Origin: JAJEEA01 sp965116765
GTDB taxonomy: Bacteria > Acidobacteriota > Vicinamibacteria > Vicinamibacterales > UBA8438
Reading direction: 5' to 3'
Assembly (NCBI GenBank): GCA_965116765.1
Contig: OZ220718.1
Location: 62,001 to 126,000 of the forward strand
Length of the DNA: 64,000 nucleotides
In this document: positions 18,183 to 24,984 of the stretch, piece after piece
How positions within the stretch are numbered: the stretch's first letter is position 1
How the letters are laid out: each line of letters begins with the position of its first letter
The notes under the pieces: generated by a model
What the model saw: the letters and a program-made list of their open reading frames with translations, nothing else
Database searches by the model: none
Told to the model about the DNA's origin: nothing
Translations under genes and position numbers: made by a program

Positions 18183-19114
18183 CGCTTCCCGAACCCGCAG
18201 CCAGCCTGTGGGCCGCGAAACGCAGCATCGTTCACGCAATACCGCCTGAGATGTTCGGCGGGGTCATTCCTCCGCACCTCGGCGGCGGCACAATCCTCGC
18301 AGCCCGCTGGAAGCACCGGATCAGCACCGACATCGACGTGCTCCTTCCCGGTCGGAACACCCTCATCGATCTGCTGCAGGACAACGACCGCAACATCGTC
18401 AAGGAGCTTGGCGGCACTCCCGAAGCCGTCGCTGGCGGGCGTGTGAAGATCGCCTTCGAGCACGGCTTTCTCGACATCTCCACCTTCCGACCCGACCCCC
18501 CCTACGGGCACGCCGTCGCCACCGTCGACGGCCAGCTCGAGACGGTCCTCTCCAGCCACCAGATCCTGTGCGGCAAGCTCGAACGCGTCGACCAGGTGCT
18601 CGTCCGCGACGTCTTCGACGTCCTGACCGCCGCCGACGAGGAACCCGCCGCGCTCGCAGCTGCTGCGGGCATGGTCTCCAGGCAACGGGCCGCGGCTATC
18701 GAGAGCGCTTGGCGCAACGCCGCCGGCATGCTCGCCGACAACTTCCACGACTCGATTCGCAGCTCCCGCCGCACCACCGGCTCGGGACTCGGGCCCGAGG
18801 CCGCTGCCGCGTTCCAGGCCCACCGCTACACACGCCTCGAGATCGACCTCCAGGACGACACGCTCTCCATTCGCAAGACCATCGGCGCAGGCCCCCTCGA
18901 ACCTGAGACGTACGCTGCCCGCGACGCCGGCAGGGCCCTCGTCCAGTCCGGGGTGGCCACCTACCTCAACAACAACGGTCCCGTCACCGCACCCCAGGTC
19001 CTCGCCGCCATCCGGACCGCCGTCGACGACGGCGGCGAACGCACGATCCTCGACAGCACGAGCCGATCGAACATCGACATGATCAACCGGCTTGGCCAGC
19101 TCGGCCCCCGATAG
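18170..19114 (+). CDS. Nucleotidyltransferase of the AbiEii/AbiGii toxin family
   Basis: 314 residues. The N-terminal nucleotidyltransferase core is clear: HLGGGTILAARWKHRISTDI then DVLLP, giving the GG...S...DxD signature (Gly38-40, Ser52, Asp54, Asp56). Another conserved piece is SSHQILCGKLERVDQVLVRD (the K/R-rich catalytic helix of this family), followed by VFDVLTAADEEP. AbiEii/MenT-type enzymes transfer nucleotides to tRNA and act as toxins in type IV-like TA and abortive-infection systems. The C-terminal 130 residues (helical, ending SNIDMINRLGQLGPR) are not assigned. The start ATG 18170 lies inside the end of the partner gene. Confidence 0.75.
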   Translation: MENLTLPEPAASLWAAKRSIVHAIPPEMFGGVIPPHLGGGTILAARWKHRISTDIDVLLPGRNTLIDLLQDNDRNIVKELGGTPEAVAGGRVKIAFEHGFLDISTFRPDPPYGHAVATVDGQLETVLSSHQILCGKLERVDQVLVRDVFDVLTAADEEPAALAAAAGMVSRQRAAAIESAWRNAAGMLADNFHDSIRSSRRTTGSGLGPEAAAAFQAHRYTRLEIDLQDDTLSIRKTIGAGPLEPETYAARDAGRALVQSGVATYLNNNGPVTAPQVLAAIRTAVDDGGERTILDSTSRSNIDMINRLGQLGPR

Positions 19115-19165
19115 CCATAGCCGACCGCTCGCGGGCAGGCGCAGGCCCGGAGCCGCGGTAGTGAC

Positions 19166-19386
19166 CACGGGTACAAACGCCGGGGGCATCGGCCCGGGCA
19201 CCCTGCCCGACGAGCCGCAGATCCTGGCTTCGGGGTTCATCCCTTCGTCCGCGACCCCGGCCCATCGGCCGGAGATCTGCGCCCTGGTCTGCGACACCGG
19301 ACGGCCTGCTGTACGTGACGACGAGATCACGAGACGGGCGGTGCTGGGGATCGAGCCGCTGGACGACGCAGCGGCGAGCCGAGGCA
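19166..19386 (+). pseudogene. Internally deleted remnant of a sorbosone-dehydrogenase gene
   Basis: Three separate blocks of the intact gene at 20457-21761 appear here in order with the DNA between them missing. They are GIGPGTLPDEPQIL (matching 20570-20600), AHRPEICALV (21220-21242) and the 3' end with VLGIEPLDDAAAS (21677-21761). Nucleotide similarity is high in each block. The gene is reduced from about 1,300 to about 220 bp. Confidence 0.7.
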
Positions 19387-19396
19387 GCAACCGCCG

Positions 19397-19508
19397 ATGG
19401 AGGCGGTCGTCGAGCCCGGCAACCTGAAGGAGGCGTTGGTGCGTGTCCGGCGCAACCGGGGAGCGCCCGGCCCCGACGACAGGACCGTCGATGAGTTGGG
19501 CGATTGGC
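19397..19508 (+). pseudogene. Fragment of a group II intron reverse transcriptase/maturase
   Basis: MEAVVEPGNLKEALVRVRRN then RGAPGPDDRTVDEL matches the conserved N-terminal start of bacterial group II intron RTs (GNLxxALxRVxxNKGAPGxDGxTVxEL). The similarity stops at about 19508. No RT catalytic YADD motif or intron domain V is seen nearby. It is a dead remnant adjoining the deleted dehydrogenase copy. Confidence 0.6.
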
Positions 19509-19560
19509 GTCCAGCCTGTGGCTGGCCCTCCGCGCTTCCCGCGTCAATCCGGCGGGTGGT

Positions 19561-19851
19561 TCAGTCGACCTGGAGGCCGGACGGCGCCCGATCCGTGAGG
19601 TTCGCGATGATCAGGGGTGCCGAGGCGCCGATGTTGAACGCCAGGAGACCGTTGAGCTCCACGTCGCCCGAGCTCTGGTACAACCCCACCAGGACGCCGC
19701 CGAGCGCAATCATGGCGAGGGTGACGACCCAGTACAGCCAGCTCTTCGACCAGTCCGGTGCGCCCTTGTGCAGGTCGTCTCGGATGCGATAGAAGCGAAG
19801 AATCTCCACGGCAATGCCGCCGCCGACCCCGCAGAGGACGAGTCCTGCCAT
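19561..19851 (-). CDS. Small membrane protein coupled to a winged-helix-like gene
   Basis: 96 residues with probable transmembrane segments at LVLCGVGGGIAVEILRF (near the N-terminus), WLYWVVTLAMIALGGVLVGL (middle) and a weaker one at GLLAFNIGASAPLIIANL. A short charged cytosolic loop (RDDLHKGAPDWSKS) lies between the first two. I know no family for it. Its start coincides with the end of the upstream gene (shared coordinate 19851), so both are translated from one message. Such wHTH/membrane pairs could be effector modules, but nothing in the sequence proves it. Confidence 0.55.
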   Translation of the reverse strand: MAGLVLCGVGGGIAVEILRFYRIRDDLHKGAPDWSKSWLYWVVTLAMIALGGVLVGLYQSSGDVELNGLLAFNIGASAPLIIANLTDRAPSGLQVD

Positions 19852-20102
19852 TACGGTCTCGCGAACATCTGTATCTCGGCGAAGATTTCACGAATAGTCT
19901 TCGGCCGGGACTTCAGCGTGTAGCCGATCCGTCCGTCCCGCAAGAGGATCTGTCGAAGCTCGGATCGATGTTCGCCGAGCAGCCGTACCACGGCGTCCGG
20001 GGCCAGTCCGGTTTCCCCCGCGATGCCGTCCACGGTCCTGAAGTCCCACTCGCGGTCGTCGAGCGCCGCCTGCACCTTGAACCACTCCTGCCAACCGCCC
20101 AT
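19851..20102 (-). CDS. Small winged-helix-like protein
   Basis: 83 residues: MGGWQEWFKVQAALDDREWD, then FRTVDGIAGETGLAPDAVVR, LLGEHRSELRQILL and YTLKSRPKTIREIFAEIQ. The pattern WDFRTVDGIAxETGLxPDxVxxLL looks like a winged-helix unit (recognition helix at GLAPDAVVRLLGEH) followed by a beta-wing. I recall this domain as a regulator or adaptor fused or adjacent to other effector domains in diverse bacteria, but I cannot name it. First gene of a two-gene minus-strand operon with the small membrane protein. Confidence 0.55.
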   Translation of the reverse strand: MGGWQEWFKVQAALDDREWDFRTVDGIAGETGLAPDAVVRLLGEHRSELRQILLRDGRIGYTLKSRPKTIREIFAEIQMFARP

Positions 20103-20456
20103 CGGCCCGCCCTTTCCGCGCTGGCACCACCGTCAACGCCAAGCGTATACAGCCATGCTACATCCGGCGGTGCGCGTTTCCGGGGGTGGAGGCTGCCGGC
20201 CCGGCCCGCGCACAGCCGGACGAACGGCCGACGCCTCCAGGTTGCCGCCCTGCGTCAGGTCGCGCACGCCGCGCTCCAGCGTCGTCGGCGGGCCGGCGCG
20301 TGCTCGCCCCGGCTCTCGTGAGCCCTGCTGGCAGACCAGCGCCTCGAGCTCCTCCGTCTTGTCCTCGTTCGCCTTCTTGGCCGATGATCAGTGTGGTGGC
20401 GGGGAGGACTTCCTCGCGCCGCCGGGACTGGCTCTGTCATCTGTCGGAGGTTCACC
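20103..20456. other. Intergenic region with an ATPase gene fragment
   Basis: 354 bases between the small winged-helix gene and the sorbosone dehydrogenase. About 85 bp (20197-20280) are a piece of the DUF4143 ATPase gene. The rest shows low-complexity open frames only. Confidence 0.5.
20197..20280 (-). pseudogene. Fragment of the DUF4143 ATPase gene
   Basis: The stretch beginning GGCCCGGCCCGCGCACAGCC matches 24197-24280 inside the intact ATPase gene, with an exact run of nearly 30 bases and about 90% similarity over the whole. It is a stranded duplicate, not a functional gene. Confidence 0.7.
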
Positions 20457-21761
20457 ATGACGCTCGCAAGCTCGCCGAGACGGTCGCGCGCGCTCCTCGT
20501 CGTCCTCACGATGTGCCTGTTCATCGCCATCAGCAACGCGCAGCAGGGCCGCCGGGGCATCGGCCCGGACACCCTGCCCGACGAGCCGCAGATTCTGGGC
20601 TTCGGCGATCAGCGGTTCCGTGTCGTCCCCATCAAGGGCTTCTTCCGTCCGTCGGCCGTCGACTTCCTGCCGAACGGCGACGTTCTGGTCGCGGAGCGCT
20701 CGGGCGGCCTGCGCATCATCCGCGACGGCGTGCTCGATCCCGAGCCCATCCGCGGCATGCCCGAGGTGCTCAACAGCTTTGGCGGCCGGCTCGGCCTGTG
20801 GGACGTGGCCGTGCATCCGCGGTTCGCCGAGAACCGGCTCGTCTACTTCACGTACCTGAAACCCGACGCGAGCGACGACGTGCCGGTGGACCCGGCCGTG
20901 TCCCAGGCGCCCGCGGGAACGTCGGTGCTCGCGCGCGGCCGCTTCGACGGCGCCAACGCCCTGACCGACGTCGAGGACATCTTCGTCTCCGACGCCCGGG
21001 TCAGCGGCTTCAGCGTGGCGCGGCTGATCTTCGCCCCCGACGGCAAGATCTTCATGTCGATCGGCATGCCCCTGCGCGACCGGGAGCACGGGGGCGGCAA
21101 CCGCGTCGGCACGGCCGAGCAGGCCCAGGAGCCCGGCAGTCACGCCGGCAAGATCCTTCGCCTGAACGACGACGGGACGGCCCCCGAGGACAACCCCTTC
21201 GTCGGCGACCCGGCCTATCGGCCGGAGATCTACGCCCTGGGGTTCCGCGACCCGCTGGGCCTCGTCATCCATCCCGAGACCGGCGAGCTCTGGGAGGTGG
21301 AGCACGGGCCGCAGGGCGGCGACGAGCTCAACATCGTCCGTCCGGGGCGCAACTACGGCTGGCCGGTCGTCTCCTACGGCCGCGCGTATACCGGCGAGAC
21401 CACCATCGGCACGGGCGGGACGGGTCCGGAGCTGCCCGCGCCCTGCGCGCCGGGCATGGAGCAGCCGCTGCTCTACTGGTACCCGGTCATCTCGCCCGGC
21501 GGCATGGCCCTCTATACGGGCGACGCGTTCCCCGCGTGGAAGGGGAGCCTCTTCGTCGGCGGCATGTCCACCACGCAGCTCCAGCGCATCGTGTTCAACC
21601 AGCGGGGCCTGCCGGTGCGGCACATCCCGCTCCTGACCGAGCTCAACCAGCGCATCCGCGACGTCAAGCAGGGACCGGACGGCCTGCTGTACGTGACGAC
21701 CGATCACGAGGCGGGGGCGGTGCTGAGAATCGAGCCGCTGGACGACGCGGCGGCGAGCTGA
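20457..21761 (+). CDS. Secreted PQQ-dependent sugar dehydrogenase (glucose/sorbosone dehydrogenase family)
   Basis: 434 residues with a signal peptide (ALLVVLTMCLFIAISNAQ). The soluble glucose/sorbosone dehydrogenase propeller is clear: FRPSAVDFLPNGDVLVAERS at the start, HPRFAENRLVYFTYLKPD, IFAPDGKIFMSIGMPLRD, and the family motif EVEHGPQGGDELNIVRPGRN then YGWPVVSYG. It oxidises an aldose or sorbosone-like substrate using PQQ; the exact substrate is unknown. ATG 20457 is followed by a good signal peptide. The next gene starts eight bases after the stop, so both were probably one operon. A deleted copy lies at 19166-19386. Confidence 0.85.
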   Translation: MTLASSPRRSRALLVVLTMCLFIAISNAQQGRRGIGPDTLPDEPQILGFGDQRFRVVPIKGFFRPSAVDFLPNGDVLVAERSGGLRIIRDGVLDPEPIRGMPEVLNSFGGRLGLWDVAVHPRFAENRLVYFTYLKPDASDDVPVDPAVSQAPAGTSVLARGRFDGANALTDVEDIFVSDARVSGFSVARLIFAPDGKIFMSIGMPLRDREHGGGNRVGTAEQAQEPGSHAGKILRLNDDGTAPEDNPFVGDPAYRPEIYALGFRDPLGLVIHPETGELWEVEHGPQGGDELNIVRPGRNYGWPVVSYGRAYTGETTIGTGGTGPELPAPCAPGMEQPLLYWYPVISPGGMALYTGDAFPAWKGSLFVGGMSTTQLQRIVFNQRGLPVRHIPLLTELNQRIRDVKQGPDGLLYVTTDHEAGAVLRIEPLDDAAAS

Positions 21762-21769
21762 GGAAGATC

Positions 21770-22789
21770 ATGCGACTTGTCGTTTTCGCTCTGCTCGGAC
21801 TCGTTGCCGCGGCCGTTCCGGCCACGGCGCAGGCCCCCGAGGCTCCTCCCGTCACCGACGCCATGCTGCAGGATCCGGAGCCCGGCGACTGGCTCATGTG
21901 GCGACGCACCCTGAACGGCTGGGGCTTCAGCCCGCTCGACCAGATCGACCGGGAGAACGTGAACCGCCTGCGTCTGGTGTGGACGCGCGGCCTGTCGTCC
22001 GGCTACCAGGAGGGCACGCCGCTGGCCTACGGCGGCACCCTGTACATGCCGAACCCCAACGACCACCTGCAGGCGATCGATGCGGCGACCGGCGATCTGC
22101 TCTGGGAGTACCGCCGGGAGACGCCGGAGGGCGCCGACGAGACGCTGGCCGCGGCGGCGGGGCTGGTCTCCGTCAACCGGAACGTGGCGATCTACGGGAA
22201 CGTGATCATCGACACCGGCAACGACGGCTACGTCTATGCCGTCGACGCCGCCACCGGGGAGCTGGCCTGGGAGACCGAGATCTTCGACTACGCGACGGGG
22301 TCGGCGCGGCACTCGTCGGGGCCCATCGTGGCCAACGGCAAGGTGGTTTCGGGGCGCAGCTGCCGGCCCGCCGGCGGGCCGGCGGCCTGCGTGATCGTCG
22401 CGCATGACGCCGCGACCGGCGCCGAGCTGTGGCGGACCCGCCTGGTGCCCGCGCCGGGCGAGCCCGGCGACGAGACCTGGGGCGGCGTGCCCTACGAGGA
22501 GCGGGTGCACGTGGGGTCGTGGATGGTGCCCAGCTACGACCCCGAGCTGAACCTCGTCTACGTCGGGACGTCGGTCACGTCCCCCGCGCCGAAGTTCCTG
22601 CTAGGCGGCAGCGGCAACAAGCACCTCTACCACAACTCGACGCTCGCGCTCGACGCCGACACCGGCGAGATCCGGTGGTACTACCGGCAGGATCAGAAGA
22701 CCCTCGGTTTCATTGAGTTTTCAGAGGTCGGACGGGCCACTCTACCACACTACCGCCCACCGGTCGCCTACCCGTCCGAAACGGTCTAG
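21770..22789 (+). pseudogene. PQQ-dependent dehydrogenase gene truncated by an A+T-richer insert
   Basis: The first 305 codons encode a signal peptide (MRLVVFALLGLVAAAVPATA) and the N-terminal blades of a PQQ propeller, starting GDWLMWRRTLNGWGFSPLDQ. They are nearly identical to the intact gene at 24985-26730. Similarity ends abruptly at 22685 after RWYY, where the intact copy continues QHLNDHWDMDHPFER. Here a foreign tail (RQDQKTLGFIEFSEVG) runs to a stop at 22789. About half of the propeller is missing, so the product should not fold as an enzyme. Confidence 0.75.
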
Positions 22790-22873
22790 GGCGGCCCAGT
22801 ATCGTGTACATCGAGGTTGACGACCGGGGTGCCGCGCAGGTAGCCTTAGCGCGGGAGAAAGGGGATTTCCGAA

Positions 22874-23011
22874 ATGGGAGAAGAAGACGCCACAGATTTC
22901 GCAGCCCCACTTGGGGCCATTTCTTGGATTCTCAAAAGGAAGCTATTGCTCGGTGTGTTCATTGGTATTTTCTCTCTCCAGTACTGGATCGGTCAACTGT
23001 TCAGGTCCTAA
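22874..23011 (+). CDS. Very small single-span membrane protein in the A+T-richer insert
   Basis: 45 residues: MGEEDATDFAAPLGAISWIL then KRKLLLGVFIGIFSLQYWIG. An acidic N-terminus is followed by a basic KRK and one clear transmembrane helix (LLLGVFIGIFSLQYWI). AAAGGGG nine bases upstream of ATG 22874 fits a ribosome-binding site. No family is recognised. Base use differs from all surrounding genes. It precedes the 23053 frame by 41 bases in the same direction and could be co-transcribed with it. Confidence 0.4.
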   Translation: MGEEDATDFAAPLGAISWILKRKLLLGVFIGIFSLQYWIGQLFRS

Positions 23012-23052
23012 ATCGCTTCTTTCCACGCTCCGCGAACAGCCCGTTTGGAGAA

Positions 23053-23361
23053 ATGACCGAGCAAATGCCAGGTATGTTCGTCCAAGTACAACGGCTCGAA
23101 GTTCTCAACCAGCTCGTACAAGACCGTCACATCCTTGATGGTGATAGTGGCTGTCCGCTGACGCTGGATGTTGTGCAGGCACTCAACAGAGTACCTTTGC
23201 TATTCGCCGGGGAAGCCGACGTTATCAACAGCTACAACTTGACGCAGGACTCCGGCCGTTCTCCAGTCGCCTTCGCGAACATGCTGTCCGGCATGGCAGA
23301 GACCCTAGAAATCGAGGCGCCAGTTTTGGCGCGGAGGGGAATTCCTTACCGGTGTGAGTGA
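23053..23361 (+). CDS. Unrecognised small protein in the A+T-richer insert
   Basis: 102 residues from ATG 23053: MTEQMPGMFVQVQRLEVLNQ, then LVQDRHILDGDSGCPLTLDV and VQALNRVPLLFAGEADVINS. Predominantly helical with an amphipathic pattern; no signal peptide. The frame is open further upstream to 22804, but the upstream part includes unlikely sequence (RNGRRRRHRFRSP). I do not recognise a family. Codon use is much less G+C-biased than the neighbours, pointing to transfer. Confidence 0.4.
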   Translation: MTEQMPGMFVQVQRLEVLNQLVQDRHILDGDSGCPLTLDVVQALNRVPLLFAGEADVINSYNLTQDSGRSPVAFANMLSGMAETLEIEAPVLARRGIPYRCE

Positions 23362-23562
23362 TCCAGACCGGCACAATCGCATCAGTACCCCCGGTTGTCT
23401 AGCACCTTGCGTGCGCCTACACCGAGCGCCGCCCGCGTCCCGTCGCGTGCGCGGTCGTTCGCCATGCTAGGGTGCCGCCGGCCGGCCCCGAGCACCGCAC
23501 CGGCCCGCGTGTCCCGAGCCTCCACCGTCGACAAGGGGTCGCCGGACGCGATGCAGACGGCG

Positions 23563-23805
23563 GCAACCGTGCGTCTCGGCGCAGCGCCCGGCGTATGTGG
23601 GCTCGCGCGATGGGCGCCCGCTTCGGATGCACGCGTCGTCGACCGCGTCGCTCATGTCCAGTCGCGCCAGGCCCGGACGTCGACGCCGCCCCGGACGTAG
23701 CTCTCCTGCCCGCCGTAGACGACGGTGGCCGGGCTGGACCGCCCCGACAGCGAGCGCCAGTGGGCGAGGCCCTTGAAGAAGTCGCCGGCGACGGTCTCTC
23801 CCGAC
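23563..23805. repeat. Direct repeat, copy 1 (covers the ATPase 3' end)
   Basis: This segment is repeated at about 28470-28705 with roughly 85-90% identity. Shared landmarks are GCAACCGTGCG, TTCGGATGCACGCGTCGTCG, GCCCGCCGTAGACGACGGTG and GACAGCGAGCGCCAGTGGGC. It spans the downstream flank and the last 150 bp of the DUF4143 ATPase gene. Confidence 0.75.
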
Positions 23806-24845
23806 TTGATCTCCACCGCGTGCGGGCCGTCCGGCGTGTCGACGAGCAGGTCGACCTCGTGGCCCCGCTGGTCGCGCCAGAAGTACAGGTCGGGCACTTG
23901 CCCCGCGTTGCAGGCCGCCTTCAGCGTCTCGGCAACCACCAGGTTCTCGAACACCGCCCCGCGCGCGGCGTGCGTCGCAAGCTGGGCGGCGTCGCGGATC
24001 CGCAGCAGCCAGCACAGCAGCCCCGTGTCCACGAAGTAGAGCTTGGGACGTCTCGTCAGCCGTTTGTTGAAGCTCCGGTAGTACGGCTGGAGCCGAAGGG
24101 TCACGAAGCTCGCTTCCAGCACCGACAGCCAGCGGCGGGCCGTGTCGTGGCTCACGCCGCAGTCGTTACCGAGGCTCGACAGGTTCAGCAGCCCGGCGGC
24201 CCGGCCCGCGCACAGCCGGACGAATCGGCCGAACGCCTCCAGGTCGCCGACCTGCGTCAGGTCGCGCACGTCACGCTCGAGATACGTCTGGAAGTACTGC
24301 GCCAACCACTCGCCCGCATCGAGCCCGAGGTCGTGGATGCGCGGGTAGAAGCCCCGCACGGCGTGGATCGTCCAGGCGCCGTCGGGCGACGGCTGCCGGG
24401 GGCCGGCCGACAGCAGGTCGCCCATGGCCGGCGCGCCCCGCCGGGCCAGCTCGGCCAGCGAGAACGGGAGCAGGCTGGTCAGGCGCACCCGCCCCGCCAG
24501 CGACTGGGAGATGCGCTGCATCAGCAGGAAGTTCCGAGAGCCCGACAGCAGAAAGCGGCCGGGAGCCGGATCGTCGTCGACGATCGACTGGATGTACGAG
24601 AAAAGGTCGGGGGCCCGTTGCGCCTCGTCCAGGATCGCCGGTCCGCCGAAGCGGCCCAGGAAGCCGCGTGGATCTTCGAGGGCGAACGTGCGCTCGTCCG
24701 GCGACTCGAGCGAGACGTAGCGGTGGCGCGGGAAGGCGCTGCGCAGCAGGGTCGTCTTCCCGGACTGTCGCGGTCCGTTCACCGACACGACCGGATACTG
24801 CGCCGCCGCCCGTTCCACCGTCGCCGAGAGATGCCTCGGAATCAC
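23652..24845 (-). CDS. DUF4143-type AAA+ ATPase
   Basis: 397 residues of the AAA/DUF4143 family. The Walker A loop GPRQSGKT is at residues 24-31, Walker B GGPAILDEAQRAPDLFSYIQ at about 67-86, and the sensor segment RFLLSGSRNFLLMQRISQSL follows. The C-terminal DUF4143 half contains the conserved restriction-endonuclease-like end (YFWRDQRGHEVDLLVDTPDG, AVEIKSGETVAGDFFKGLAH). These proteins are widespread and often duplicated; their job is unclear, with roles in TA-like or mobile functions suggested. The GTG start at 24845 lies 19 bases from a perfect palindrome. The gene looks intact. Two fragments of other copies are at 20197 and 28561. Confidence 0.8.
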   Translation of the reverse strand: MIPRHLSATVERAAAQYPVVSVNGPRQSGKTTLLRSAFPRHRYVSLESPDERTFALEDPRGFLGRFGGPAILDEAQRAPDLFSYIQSIVDDDPAPGRFLLSGSRNFLLMQRISQSLAGRVRLTSLLPFSLAELARRGAPAMGDLLSAGPRQPSPDGAWTIHAVRGFYPRIHDLGLDAGEWLAQYFQTYLERDVRDLTQVGDLEAFGRFVRLCAGRAAGLLNLSSLGNDCGVSHDTARRWLSVLEASFVTLRLQPYYRSFNKRLTRRPKLYFVDTGLLCWLLRIRDAAQLATHAARGAVFENLVVAETLKAACNAGQVPDLYFWRDQRGHEVDLLVDTPDGPHAVEIKSGETVAGDFFKGLAHWRSLSGRSSPATVVYGGQESYVRGGVDVRAWRDWT

Positions 24846-24863
24846 AGAGGTAGTGTTTCATAC

Positions 24864-24880
24864 TGAAGATCCGATCTTCA
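24864..24880. promoter_or_regulatory. Perfect palindrome upstream of the DUF4143 ATPase, copy 1
   Basis: TGAAGATC-C-GATCTTCA: eight-base arms around one base, between the divergent ATPase (start 24845) and PQQ dehydrogenase (start 24985). The core and the following AA.TG.ACGTCC are repeated at 28725. A transcription-factor operator is the simplest reading; an end sequence of a mobile unit is the alternative. Confidence 0.55.
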
Positions 24881-24984
24881 AATTGCACGTCCTGAACGAG
24901 CGCGTCCGCGCCGACTGCGGGTATCCTGTACGGACCATGATTCACAAGTTCGTGCGGAGCGACCTCTCGCGAGCCGCCAGCCGG

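Larger units (their letters stand above)
22685..23361. mobile_element. A+T-richer inserted segment of foreign origin
   Basis: From the breakpoint at 22685 the base composition drops towards 50% G+C and codon usage changes (aaa, tta, att codons common). It contains two small open frames (22874-23011 and 23053-23361) and no recognisable integrase or transposase. It splits the duplicated dehydrogenase gene. The right boundary, near 23360, is set by the return to high G+C and is approximate. Confidence 0.5.

Noticed and set aside
20186..22789. 867-codon frame suggesting a sorbosone/PQQ fusion enzyme
   Set aside because: The first half is out of frame with the real sorbosone dehydrogenase; only the part from 21770 is genuine coding sequence.
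22710..22910. Possible tRNA remnant or small gene on the minus strand at the insert edge
   Set aside because: No acceptor or anticodon stem can be folded and the peptide has no family resemblance.
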